Shown here: positions 36,688 to 45,800 of the stretch, one piece after another
How the letters are laid out: each line of letters begins with the position of its first letter
Position numbering within the stretch: position 1 is the stretch's first letter
From: Streptococcus sp. oral taxon 061
Lineage (GTDB): Bacteria; Bacillota; Bacilli; Lactobacillales; Streptococcaceae
Direction of reading: 5' to 3'
Assembly: GCF_013394695.1 (NCBI RefSeq)
Contig: NZ_CP058258.1
Location: 206,001-270,000, forward strand
DNA: 64,000 bases
Notes under the pieces: model-generated
Told to the model about the DNA's origin: nothing
What the model saw: only the letters and a program-made list of their open reading frames with translations
Database searches by the model: none
Position numbers and translations under genes: made by a program

Positions 36688-36760
36688 TGCCCCCTACAGG
36701 GCTCGAACCTGCGACCCATAGATTAAGAGTCTACTGCTCTACCAACTGAGCTAAGGAGGC
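36688..36760 (-). tRNA. tRNA-Lys, anticodon CTT
   Basis: The minus strand folds into a full cloverleaf of 73 nt: acceptor GCCTCCT/AGGGGGC, D arm GCTC...GAGC with AGTTGGTA loop, anticodon stem GTAGA/TCTAT with loop CTCTTAA (anticodon CTT, reads AAG), variable GGGTC, T arm GCAGG-TTCGAGC-CCTGT and discriminator A. CCA is not encoded. It lies directly behind the 6S RNA. Confidence 0.93.
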
Positions 36761-36762
36761 AA

Positions 36763-36955
36763 ATAAAAAGCTGTATTGGTGCCGAAACTTCACGGTTTGT
36801 ATTGAACCCGCGCAACTAAGCAGGTGGGCAACTCGCTCTAACTGAAGCTGTTTCCGTGTGAGACGGCCTACATGCTGTTAGAAGTCTTTTGTTTCCCTAA
36901 AAATACAAAAAATAGTCGGTCAACACTTGAATGTGAAGTCGTACACCACAGCGTT
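36763..36955 (-). ncRNA. ssrS: 6S RNA (RNA polymerase-binding)
   Basis: The minus-strand sequence of ~190 nt folds into one long, interrupted hairpin. Closing helices: GCTGT/ACAGC, GGTG/CACC and CGACTTCAC/GTGAAGTTTCG. Next is GTGTTGAC with GGTTCAATAC, then a large central bubble, then a terminal arm with CCGT/ACGG. This is the 6S RNA layout that mimics an open promoter for sigma-A RNA polymerase. It ends in a T run that touches tRNA-Lys. The -10 element TATAAA (36962-36967, minus) places the start near 36955. Exact ends are estimates. Confidence 0.75.
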
Positions 36956-36961
36956 TCTATG

Positions 36962-36967
36962 TTTATA
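36962..36967 (-). promoter_or_regulatory. -10 element of 6S RNA promoter
   Basis: TATAAA on the minus strand, 6-7 nt upstream of the inferred 6S 5' end. The -35 region is A/T-rich and unclear. Confidence 0.55.
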
Positions 36968-37023
36968 TGATACCACTTTTTCAAAAAAAATCAAGGGGGA
37001 AATGCAACTTTTTGAAAAGGATT

Positions 37024-38295
37024 TCACAAGTTTCGTAATTTATCAATGGTTTCCTTGCGTTGAGCCAGGGCCCGTTCGTATTTTCCACTATCTTCTGCAG
37101 AAAAGTAGCTATGGTCACGGATTTTTTCTGGTAGGTATTCTTGTTTGACCCAGTGACCAGGATAGTTATGAGGATAGAGGTAGTTTTGGGCGTTTCCGAG
37201 CTCCTTGCTTCCACTATAGTGACCATCTCTTAGGTGTCTTGGAATCGGCAGGTGCCCCGATGTTTTGAGGTCAGCCAGAGCCTTATCCATAGCCACATAG
37301 GCTGAGTTTGACTTGGGCGAGAGTGCCAGATCAATGACGACATTGGCAATGAGAATTCGAGCTTCTGGAAATCCAATCCTCTGTGCAGCATCCAAAGCAG
37401 TCACAGTATGGATCTGGGCATCGGGATTAGCCAAGCCAATATCCTCATAAGCAATCACAGTCAAACGACGTGCCAGGCTAGGTAGGTCACCAGCCTCTAT
37501 CAGGCGAGCAGCATAGTGGAGACTAGCATCTACATCCGAACCTCGAATGGATTTCTGCAGAGCTGAGAGAACATCGTAGTGTCCGTCTCCATCCTTATCC
37601 ATGGTGATGTAGCTTCTCTGCAGACTATTTTCCATGATATCGAGTGTAATATGGCGGATACCGTCATCATTTGCCGGAGTAGAAAGAACTGCCAAATCCA
37701 GCGAATTAAAGGCAGAACGAAGATCTCCATTGGTAGATGTTGCGATAAAATCAAGGGCATCATCATCTAACTCAACTGGGAAATCAAAACCTCGTTCAGG
37801 ATCAGTCAGGGAGATTTGAATGGCTTCTTTGACATCTTGGTTAGACAAGGGTTCCAATTCAAAAATTTGAACCCGACTACGGATAGCTGGGGTGACAGAA
37901 AAGAAAGGATTTTCAGTAGTAGCCCCAATCATGATAACCAATCCACTTTCCAAGAGAGGAAGGAGAAAGTCTTGTTTGGTCTTGTCGAGACGATGAATCT
38001 CGTCTAGGAGTAGTACCAATCCACCTGAGAATTTGGCTTCTTCGGCGATTTCTTGGAGACGTTTTTTACTATCAACAGTGGCATTAAAGGTTCGAAAGGC
38101 ATACTTGGTCGTTCCAGCGATGGCTGAAGCGATACTGGTTTTTCCGATGCCCGGAGGTCCATAGAGAATCATGGATGATAGACGGTTAGCCTCCACCATG
38201 CGACGGATGATTTTTCCTGGGCCGACCAGATGCTCCTGACCGATAACCTGGTCGATGGTTTTTGGGCGCATACGAAGTGCGAGATTGTCTGGCAT
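37024..38295 (-). CDS. rarA: replication-associated recombination ATPase RarA (MgsA/WRNIP1 family)
   Basis: 423 aa from the ATG at 38295, chosen over an ATG at 38313 because a GAAAGGA site lies between them. Clamp-loader-like AAA+ domain with Walker [10 protein letters not shown] (about residue 45), Walker [11 protein letters not shown] and sensor 1 MIGATTENP. The C-terminal tetramerisation region has [11 protein letters not shown] and [18 protein letters not shown]. RarA acts at stalled forks and single-strand/duplex junctions. It is divergent from the DUF3013 gene. Confidence 0.95.
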   Translation of the reverse strand: MPDNLALRMRPKTIDQVIGQEHLVGPGKIIRRMVEANRLSSMILYGPPGIGKTSIASAIAGTTKYAFRTFNATVDSKKRLQEIAEEAKFSGGLVLLLDEIHRLDKTKQDFLLPLLESGLVIMIGATTENPFFSVTPAIRSRVQIFELEPLSNQDVKEAIQISLTDPERGFDFPVELDDDALDFIATSTNGDLRSAFNSLDLAVLSTPANDDGIRHITLDIMENSLQRSYITMDKDGDGHYDVLSALQKSIRGSDVDASLHYAARLIEAGDLPSLARRLTVIAYEDIGLANPDAQIHTVTALDAAQRIGFPEARILIANVVIDLALSPKSNSAYVAMDKALADLKTSGHLPIPRHLRDGHYSGSKELGNAQNYLYPHNYPGHWVKQEYLPEKIRDHSYFSAEDSGKYERALAQRKETIDKLRNL

Positions 38296-38410
38296 AGCAG
38301 TCCTTTCTAACATGGATTTTCTGATGTATATGTGGTAATATGGTAGTATCTATTTTAGCATATTTCCGAGTATTCGGGGCGATTTAAGAGTCGTATAGAA
38401 AGAGGACAAA

Positions 38411-38881
38411 ATGGCAACATACGGATTTTTAGATGTTTTACAAGAAGAGTTGGACAAGAACTTTCCTTTTGATTATGAGATTAGTTGGGATAAGCGCAAT
38501 CATGCGGTTGAAGTGAGTTTTCTATTAGAGGCACAAAATCCTGCAGGGGTGGAGATGCTGGATGAGTACGGAGAGGTTTCGTCAGATGATATCCTTTTTG
38601 AAGAAGCAGTGCTTTTTTATAACCCTGCCAAGTCAACAGTTAATGCAGAAGACTATTTGACAGTCATCCCTTACCTGCCCAAAAAAGGTTTTTCTCGTGA
38701 ATTCTTAGCTTATTTTGCACTATTTCTCAAAGATACTGCAGAGGTTGGACTAGATGCCCTCATGGACTTTTTGGAAGACCCAGAAGCAGAAGAATTTGTC
38801 ATGGAATGGAACCAAGAAGTCTTTGAAGAAGGAAAAGTAGGCTTGGAAGAGGGAGAATTTTACCCTTATCCGAGATATTAG
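38411..38881 (+). CDS. DUF3013 family protein
   Basis: A 156-aa, strongly acidic soluble protein restricted mostly to Lactobacillales (DUF3013). Conserved-looking stretches are MATYGFLDVLQEELDKNFPFDYEISWDKRNHAVEVSF and EEGEFYPYPRY at the end. There is no catalytic motif and no known function. AAAGAGGACAAA precedes the ATG. A homologue lies next to rarA in pneumococcus as I recall. Confidence 0.8.
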   Translation: MATYGFLDVLQEELDKNFPFDYEISWDKRNHAVEVSFLLEAQNPAGVEMLDEYGEVSSDDILFEEAVLFYNPAKSTVNAEDYLTVIPYLPKKGFSREFLAYFALFLKDTAEVGLDALMDFLEDPEAEEFVMEWNQEVFEEGKVGLEEGEFYPYPRY

Positions 38882-38936
38882 AAAAGATTCTAAGTGGACA
38901 TTTTTAAATAATGAATTCAAGGAGAAGGGGGAGACT

Positions 38937-39479
38937 ATGCTAGAAAAAGTCAAACAGTTTTTCAGGAGAAGGTCAGCTAAAACTGAGCCGTCAGTTGATA
39001 TTCTTCCCCGCAATCGCTTTGCGGATCTAGATTTCGAGCGAGTATTGAAGTCAGGAACTCGTTGTTGTGTTGATGAAGATGGGCACTATGTTGAGGATGG
39101 TAAAATCACATTATTTGAATTTTCTATAGACTTTGCAGAATTTGAGTTCATAGGTGATTTCAAAATTGAGGAGGAGGATCAGTTTAAGCAACTATTAGCT
39201 CGTTTGAATAGTTTTGACAATGCCATTCAGTCCCATTTGGAAAGCGAGTTGCAACAACCTATCCCTCAGTTTGCCAAGAATCTCGGCTATACTCAGAAAA
39301 GGTGGGAGAAAACCTTTTACTTCCATCCTTGGATATTAAGTTTTGATGAAAATCCTCCTAATCTTCGCTATGTTGCAGATTATGTAAATGATGAGTTTAC
39401 GGTTTATTTTGCTAAAAAACATGGCAGATGGCAGGCGTACTGGGATGCAGAGTGCCAAAAGGTGATTGAAGAAAGCTAG
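38937..39479 (+). CDS. 180-aa acidic cytosolic protein, unknown function
   Basis: The start is basic (EKVKQFFRRRSAK). The rest is rich in aromatic and acidic residues with predicted beta structure (RCCVDEDGHYVEDGKITLFEFSIDFAEFEF), ending EFTVYFAKKHGRWQAYWDAECQKVIEES. There are no membrane helices. An AAGGAGAAGGGGGAG ribosome site and ordered spacing to DUF3013 (55 nt) support a real gene. I cannot name the family. Confidence 0.65.
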   Translation: MLEKVKQFFRRRSAKTEPSVDILPRNRFADLDFERVLKSGTRCCVDEDGHYVEDGKITLFEFSIDFAEFEFIGDFKIEEEDQFKQLLARLNSFDNAIQSHLESELQQPIPQFAKNLGYTQKRWEKTFYFHPWILSFDENPPNLRYVADYVNDEFTVYFAKKHGRWQAYWDAECQKVIEES

Positions 39480-39525
39480 CTAGGGGTTTTCTATAGAGTA
39501 GTAGTTATGATAAGAAAAGGTCATC

Positions 39526-39960
39526 ATGGAATTATTGGATAAACACTTGGATTTTACGGGCTGCAAAATTACTCTATTTTGTGGAGAAGAGTTGCTGACC
39601 ATCTTGCGTGATGACAAGGAAAATATCCCTTGGCCCAATATGTGGGAGTTGCCAGGTGGAGGTCGTGAAGGGGACGAAAGCCCTTTTGAATGCGTAGCGC
39701 GTGAAGTTTATGAGGAACTGGGAATTCATTTAAATGAGGATTGTCTGCTCTGGAGCAAGGTCTATCCCAGCATGCTCTTTGAAGGTCGGCAGTCTGTCTT
39801 TATGGTCGGTCAGATAAGTCAGAATCAGTTTGACAAGATCAACTTTGGAGATGAAGGACAGGCTTACAAACTGATGAGCATTGAGGAATTTCCCAATTCT
39901 AAACAAGCAGTGCCTCAGTTACAGGGGAGATTGAGGGATTATTTGGAGGAAAGTTATTAG
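39526..39960 (+). CDS. Nudix hydrolase
   Basis: 144 aa. A canonical Nudix box G-x5-E-x7-REVYEELGI lies at about residues 44-66 (G, then GREGD, E, SPFECVA, REVYEELGI), which binds the metal and hydrolyses nucleoside diphosphates linked to another moiety. The substrate cannot be told from the sequence. AAAAGG precedes the ATG. Base composition shifts to more AT just behind this gene, where the AbiH gene starts. Confidence 0.93.
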   Translation: MELLDKHLDFTGCKITLFCGEELLTILRDDKENIPWPNMWELPGGGREGDESPFECVAREVYEELGIHLNEDCLLWSKVYPSMLFEGRQSVFMVGQISQNQFDKINFGDEGQAYKLMSIEEFPNSKQAVPQLQGRLRDYLEESY

Positions 39961-39980
39961 AGAGGGTAAAATTTAAAGAT

Positions 39981-41000
39981 ATGAATATTACTTATATAGT
40001 TGGAAATGGTTTGGACTTGCAATATGGTTTGAAAACAAGATATAAGGATTTTTATGAATTTCAAAATAAGGCTTACATAAGTAGGAAAGAGAACGAGGAA
40101 GAATATTCAAATTTAATTTATGAATCTCTATTCTCTGATAAAGAAAATAATTATGAAAATTGGTCAGATTTTGAATATTCAATAGGCCAATTAACAAAAG
40201 ATCACGACTTCATCTCCTCAAGTATAGAAATGAAGGAGAAATTTATAGACGATTTTAGTGAGGTAGTCGACGATTTAAGAGAATATCTACGATTACAACA
40301 AGAGCAAAATCTTGAGGAAGGTATTGTAATTGACTTTGAAAGTACTCTAAATGATTTGAAAAATTCTCTCCCTGTATTAAATCAATCTACTATTGATAAA
40401 AAATTTAAAGAAAATCTATATCAACACGACATCGTGAATATATTAACCCTTAACTATACAAATGTGTTAGATAGATTATACGATAGATCTGGAAAATCTT
40501 TTGTAAACAAATTAAGAACTAGTGATTATAATTTTCATATTAAATCTCCGATTCATGCACATGGGACAGTAGATATCTGTACTGTTTTAGGAGTTAGCGA
40601 TGAAACACAAATTTCAAATAGTTTTGAAGAAGAACAAAAAGAATCCCTCGTAAAAAACTTAGTTTTGAAGAACTATAGAGAAAATATGGATGTGAAAAAT
40701 AGTGATATTATTAAAAACTCTGATATTATTATTCTTTATGGGGTTTCTTTGGGAGAGACTGATAAGTATATCTGGAGTCAGATTGCTGAAAGATCAATCA
40801 GCAGTTCTGTTCCTGTCATAATTTATCATTATGTGCCTAAGTTTGATCCCGGAAACCCCACTAAGGTGAAACGTTTATATAGAAAAGTAGAAGATAAATT
40901 CATACAGAATAGTGGTATTGATTTAGAGTTAGAGAAGAAATTAAGAGATAATCTTATTGTTGTTATTGGAAAGACTATTTTTAACCTGATGGAAAGGTAA
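39981..41000 (+). CDS. AbiH-family abortive-infection phage defence protein
   Basis: 339 aa. It opens with the AbiH signature MNITYIVGNGLDLQYGLKTRYKDFYEF and keeps the later DIVNILTLNYTNVLDRLY and HAHGTV segments seen in the family, then IIILYGVSLGETDKYIW near residue 255. AbiH, first described on a lactococcal plasmid, aborts infection by some phages; the mechanism is not settled, though part of the fold suggests nucleotide binding. Codon use is more AT-rich than in prmA and the Nudix gene, which points to horizontal gain. Confidence 0.85.
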   Translation: MNITYIVGNGLDLQYGLKTRYKDFYEFQNKAYISRKENEEEYSNLIYESLFSDKENNYENWSDFEYSIGQLTKDHDFISSSIEMKEKFIDDFSEVVDDLREYLRLQQEQNLEEGIVIDFESTLNDLKNSLPVLNQSTIDKKFKENLYQHDIVNILTLNYTNVLDRLYDRSGKSFVNKLRTSDYNFHIKSPIHAHGTVDICTVLGVSDETQISNSFEEEQKESLVKNLVLKNYRENMDVKNSDIIKNSDIIILYGVSLGETDKYIWSQIAERSISSSVPVIIYHYVPKFDPGNPTKVKRLYRKVEDKFIQNSGIDLELEKKLRDNLIVVIGKTIFNLMER

Positions 41001-41012
41001 GCACAATACAAA

Positions 41013-41963
41013 ATGGAAACATGGCAAGAGTTAAAAGTAACAGTGAAACGTGAGGGGGAGGAATTAGTTTCCAATCTTTTGATTGAACTAGGTGCCCAAG
41101 GTGTTGCGATTGAAGACAGCATGGACTATGTGGGAAATGTGGACCGCTTCGGTGAAATTTTCCCAGAGGTCGAGCAACAAGAAGAAATTGTGGTGACCGC
41201 CTACTATCCTGATACGGTTGATGTAGCGACAGTGGAGACTGATTTGCAGGCTCGTCTGGCAGAATTGACCGACTTTATGGATCTGGGTGAGGTTAAGATT
41301 GGCACGACAGCCTTGGCTGAGGAAGACTGGGCTGACAACTGGAAGAAATACTATGAACCAGCTCGCATCACTCATGACTTGACTATCGTGCCGTCATGGA
41401 CAGACTACGAGGCGACTGCTGGAGAAAAGATTATCAAACTAGATCCAGGGATGGCCTTTGGGACAGGAACTCACCCAACGACCAAGATGAGTCTTTTTGC
41501 CTTGGAGCAGGTTCTTCGCGGTGGGGAAACGGTGCTAGATGTAGGGACAGGTTCAGGCGTCCTTTCTATTGCTAGCTCGCTTCTGGGTGCCAAGGAAATC
41601 TTCGCCTATGACTTGGATGATGTGGCGGTTCGCGTCGCTCAGGAAAATATTGAGCTCAACCCGAGCATGGAAAACATCCATGTAGCCCCAGGAGATTTGC
41701 TTAAGGGTGTGGAGATTGAGGCAGATGTCATCGTTGCTAATATCTTGGCGGATATCCTCATTCATCTGACGGATGATGCCTATCGTTTGGTCAAGGACGA
41801 AGGTTACCTGATCATGAGTGGCATTATCAAGGACAAGTGGAATATGGTACGTGAATCAGCAGAAGCAGCTGGATTTTTCCTTGAAACCCACATGATTCAA
41901 GGGGAATGGAATGCCTGCGTCTTCAAGAAAACCAAAGATATCCCTGGTGTGATTGGAGGCTAA
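41013..41963 (+). CDS. prmA: ribosomal protein L11 methyltransferase
   Basis: 316 aa, normal length. The N-terminal L11-recognition domain (1-~110) precedes a Rossmann SAM-binding domain with [20 protein letters not shown] (motif I, about residue 173) and the catalytic-loop [11 protein letters not shown]. The conserved [13 protein letters not shown] stretch is present. It trimethylates L11. rsmE follows with a 1-nt gap, giving the usual prmA-rsmE pair. The ATG lies 12 nt behind AbiH, so the defence gene seems to be inserted just upstream. Confidence 0.97.
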   Translation: METWQELKVTVKREGEELVSNLLIELGAQGVAIEDSMDYVGNVDRFGEIFPEVEQQEEIVVTAYYPDTVDVATVETDLQARLAELTDFMDLGEVKIGTTALAEEDWADNWKKYYEPARITHDLTIVPSWTDYEATAGEKIIKLDPGMAFGTGTHPTTKMSLFALEQVLRGGETVLDVGTGSGVLSIASSLLGAKEIFAYDLDDVAVRVAQENIELNPSMENIHVAPGDLLKGVEIEADVIVANILADILIHLTDDAYRLVKDEGYLIMSGIIKDKWNMVRESAEAAGFFLETHMIQGEWNACVFKKTKDIPGVIGG

Positions 41964-41964
41964 C

Positions 41965-42711
41965 ATGCAGCAGTATTTTGTAAAAGGCTTGCCTGTCTCG
42001 CCTGTCACCATTGAGGACAAAGAGACTAGCAAGCACATGTTTCAGGTCATGCGCCTGAAAGAAGACGATGAGGTGACTCTAGTCTTTGATGATGGGATTA
42101 AGCGCTTGGCGCGCGTGGTCAATGTAGAGGCACGTCAGTTGGAGCTGATTGAGGAATTAGTAGACAATGTGGAACTGCCAGTCCAAGTGACCATCGCATC
42201 AGGTTTTCCCAAGGGGGACAAGCTGGAGTTCATCACTCAAAAAGTGACAGAGCTCGGAGCTAGTCAAATCTGGGCCTTCCCTGCCGATTGGTCAGTTTCC
42301 AAATGGGATGGCAAGAAATTGGGCAAAAAGGTTGAGAAGTTAGAAAAAATCGCCCTCGGAGCAGCAGAACAAAGTAAGCGAAACCTTGTCCCAAGTATCA
42401 CTCTTTTTGAAAAAAAGTCTGACTTTCTAGCCCAACTGGACCAGTTTGACCGCATTGTGGTAGCCTATGAAGAGTCAGCAAAAGAAGGAGAATCAGCTGC
42501 TCTTATCCAGGCTATTACTAGTCTTGAAAAAGGAGCTAAACTGCTCTTTATCTTTGGACCAGAAGGAGGTCTTTCACCTGCAGAAGTTGAAAGCTTCCAG
42601 GCTAAAGGAGCAGTCCTTGCAGGACTTGGGCCTCGTATTCTAAGAACAGAAACAGCACCACTTTATGCCTTGGGAGCAGTTAGTGTTATTCTAGAGTTAG
42701 TTAGAAAATGA
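41965..42711 (+). CDS. rsmE: 16S rRNA (uracil1498-N3)-methyltransferase
   Basis: 248 aa from the ATG at 41965, 5 nt after GGAGG; a TTG-started extension is rejected. An N-terminal PUA-like domain is followed by a SPOUT fold with the knot motif LLFIFGPEGGLSPAEVESF and LGPRILRTETAPLYAL. It methylates U1498 in the 30S decoding region. Paired with prmA. The gene is followed by AT-rich DNA and the large defence helicase. Confidence 0.96.
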   Translation: MQQYFVKGLPVSPVTIEDKETSKHMFQVMRLKEDDEVTLVFDDGIKRLARVVNVEARQLELIEELVDNVELPVQVTIASGFPKGDKLEFITQKVTELGASQIWAFPADWSVSKWDGKKLGKKVEKLEKIALGAAEQSKRNLVPSITLFEKKSDFLAQLDQFDRIVVAYEESAKEGESAALIQAITSLEKGAKLLFIFGPEGGLSPAEVESFQAKGAVLAGLGPRILRTETAPLYALGAVSVILELVRK

Positions 42712-42844
42712 ATACTTGATAATTTTTCTATATTTCATTTCTAATTTTTAAAAAATTCATTAATAAAAATTTGGAAATATCTATAGGTAATTATGTTTAA
42801 ATAACATTACTAATTAAATTTATAATTGGAGATTATTAGGAATT

Positions 42845-45800
42845 ATGGAAGAAGTAAAAACTACAGGAATTTTTGAACAGAAATTTGACCTATGGAATAA
42901 AAAATTATTAGATTTATCAAGAAGAAATAGACTGTTAAATTATAAAGTTCGTAAAGCGGGAACATATAAACCAGACGGTGATATAGAAGAGTTATTTGAT
43001 AAATTGGTAAATGGGAATGGTTTTGTTTTTAAAGATAGTAGTAATTCTCAAGAAGATGAATTTATCAGAAGTCGAAATAGGAAACTTGAATATATACGAA
43101 AACAAATTAAAGAAGCAGAAGACGAGCTTGGGTTTAATATAGGTTATGCAGCTTTCGGTATGCTAGAGTGGGGAGAGTCAAACTATTTTGATAAAAAACT
43201 AGAATCTCCTCTTGTTTTAGTTCCTATAAAGATTGTACGTGAAAACTTATCTTCTCCTATAGAGATTACCATTAAAAATGATGAAGATATTGTTGTTAAT
43301 CCAGTAATAAGCAAAAAGCTTTTTGATGATTTTGGTGTAATTATTGATAGTTATTATGATTTTTCTCATATAAGAGATGCTTTAGACTATTTTAAACGAC
43401 AAATTTCAGATTTCGATTGGACTATAAATGAAACTATTGTCATTGATACTTTCAATTTTCAAAATTTAGTTATTCAAAAAGATTTAGAAAGAAATAAAGA
43501 TAATCTTCGTAATAATCCTTTTATAAAAGCAATATCAGGAGAACAAACTGATGAAGTTGATCAACTCTTTGAAGGTTATAACAAAGAGATTAATCTAAGA
43601 AAAGAACCTTCCATTAGTAGGTTACAGATACTGGATGCAGATTCAAGTCAACAAGAAGCAATTAGTAGGGCGAGGAGAGGAGACAGTTTTGTTCTTCAAG
43701 GACCACCAGGGACAGGGAAATCTCAAACAATAACAAATATTATTGCTGAACAACTAGGAATGGGAAGAAAGGTTCTATTTGTTTCAGAGAAGCAGGCGGC
43801 TTTAGATGTTGTATATAAGAAATTACAGCATCAAGGTCTATCAGATTTTGTACTTACTCTGCATAATACGAAACAAAAGAAGGGAGAAATAAGAAATCAG
43901 TTACAGAGTGCGTTATTACTTTCTGAAAAATCCTATAAATTTAAAGATGAAAATTTATACTTGTATTCAAGACTTGATGAAGAAGTGAGAGATTTAGACG
44001 ATTACGTTGACATTTTACATGATGCTAATAATAAAACTCAATCAATTTATTATTTACAAGGCAAGCTATCATCAGTAATAACAGCAGATGATTTACTGTT
44101 TGAAGTAGATGAATCGATTCTGGATCTTAGCCATAATGAGATGGATCAGCTTTTGCAAATAATAACGAAATTTGCTAAGTCATATATCACGGATTCCACA
44201 AGATATAATAATAATTCATGGAAGAACTATGAAGGAGAGCTTTCGTTCACAAAAATTACAGAATTATCTACGTTATGTAAGGATATAATTGAATTAAGAA
44301 ATCTTAGTTTAAATCTGAATCAGAGAATTTCTTGTATAGTTTCAAACTCATTTAATTCAACAGAAATGAGAGCGGGTTTTCATCTGTTGCAAAAATTAAT
44401 GATTGAAAAGAATGGAAGTTTTTCATCAAGGTGGATTACATTAAATCTAGAAGATATAAGGTTAGATATTCTAGAATTAACAAAGTTATTAAATCAACAA
44501 CAGAATTTGATAATATCTAAAAATGATAATGAAAATGAAATTCGAGAAATTTTTGACGAAGAATTCTTAAGAACAGAAAATATAGAACAACTTTTAAAGG
44601 TGTTTAAGTATGAGTATAATTCGCCCTTCAAGAGATTATTTTCAACAACTTACAAAGAAATTTTTAGAAAAAATAAATTATTAACTAAAGAATTAAAATT
44701 AGATTATGAACAATTAATTTATAACTTCGAAAAACTTTTAAAAATTAAATCAAGTGATATTGAATTGGATAGTTTGTATATCAAAATTAATGAAATTAAA
44801 AATAGAATTAATGAAAAATTAGGTAAATCATATAATTATACAGACGAGATGATTAATAACATTTTAAACGGAGTTTCATGGTTACTTGAAATTAAACAGG
44901 CTTTTTATAAAGATGATAAGTGGATTATAGCAGTTGAAGAACTACAGGAATTAATTGCCGGAGAAAAAGATGTTAATTGGTTAGAATTGGAAAAATTAGT
45001 TAGTTCATTTCTAGATAATGAGCATAGAATGGATGTTTCATTACAGGAGTTTTATAAATTATTTCCGTCAATCAACAGAAATATTGATGATATTATTTAT
45101 TTTATACAAGATTTAGATTTTTCTAAACGAGATGAATTTTTTGCTTACAAAAAGATTAAAAACGAACTTTTGGATACATATAAATTATCAGATTTTATTT
45201 CAAAACTTGAAAGACAACCAATTTTATCACATTTGATTTATCCAATATTTTTAAAAAGATACTTAATGCTTGTTCTTGAAAAAAATCCTAATTATAAGAA
45301 AATTAGTCAGTTGTCCTCAAAAGAGATAGCTGAGCGTATTGAAAATTTTAAATCTCATGATAAATCTACTTTTTCAATGGCTAGAGATAGAATATTTAAG
45401 TATTTGGTGGATAGATTACCAAGTGTAAATGATAGTATTCGTATTTCTGGTGGTGAAATTGCAGTTTTAAAAAAAGAAATTGCTAAAAAAGTTAGATTGA
45501 TGTCAACCAGAAAACTTATTCAAAGTTTACCAAATTTATTACCTAGGTTAAAGCCTTGTATTATGATGTCTCCATTGACCGTAAGTACCTACTTTTCTTC
45601 AATTGACAATTGGCAATTTGATTTAGTTATATTCGACGAAGCATCTCAAGTTAAGACAGAATATGCAGTTGCAGCTATAAGTAGAGGAAAACAAATTATT
45701 GTAGCTGGAGATAGTAAACAAATGCCGCCAACATCATTTTTTGATTCCTCTAACGACGAAGGAGATTTGAAGGATGACGAAATTGATATTGAAGATATGG

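Noticed and set aside
36927..37148. 73-aa plus-strand ORF at the 6S/rarA junction
   Set aside because: It overlaps the 6S promoter and rarA antisense, with no ribosome site.
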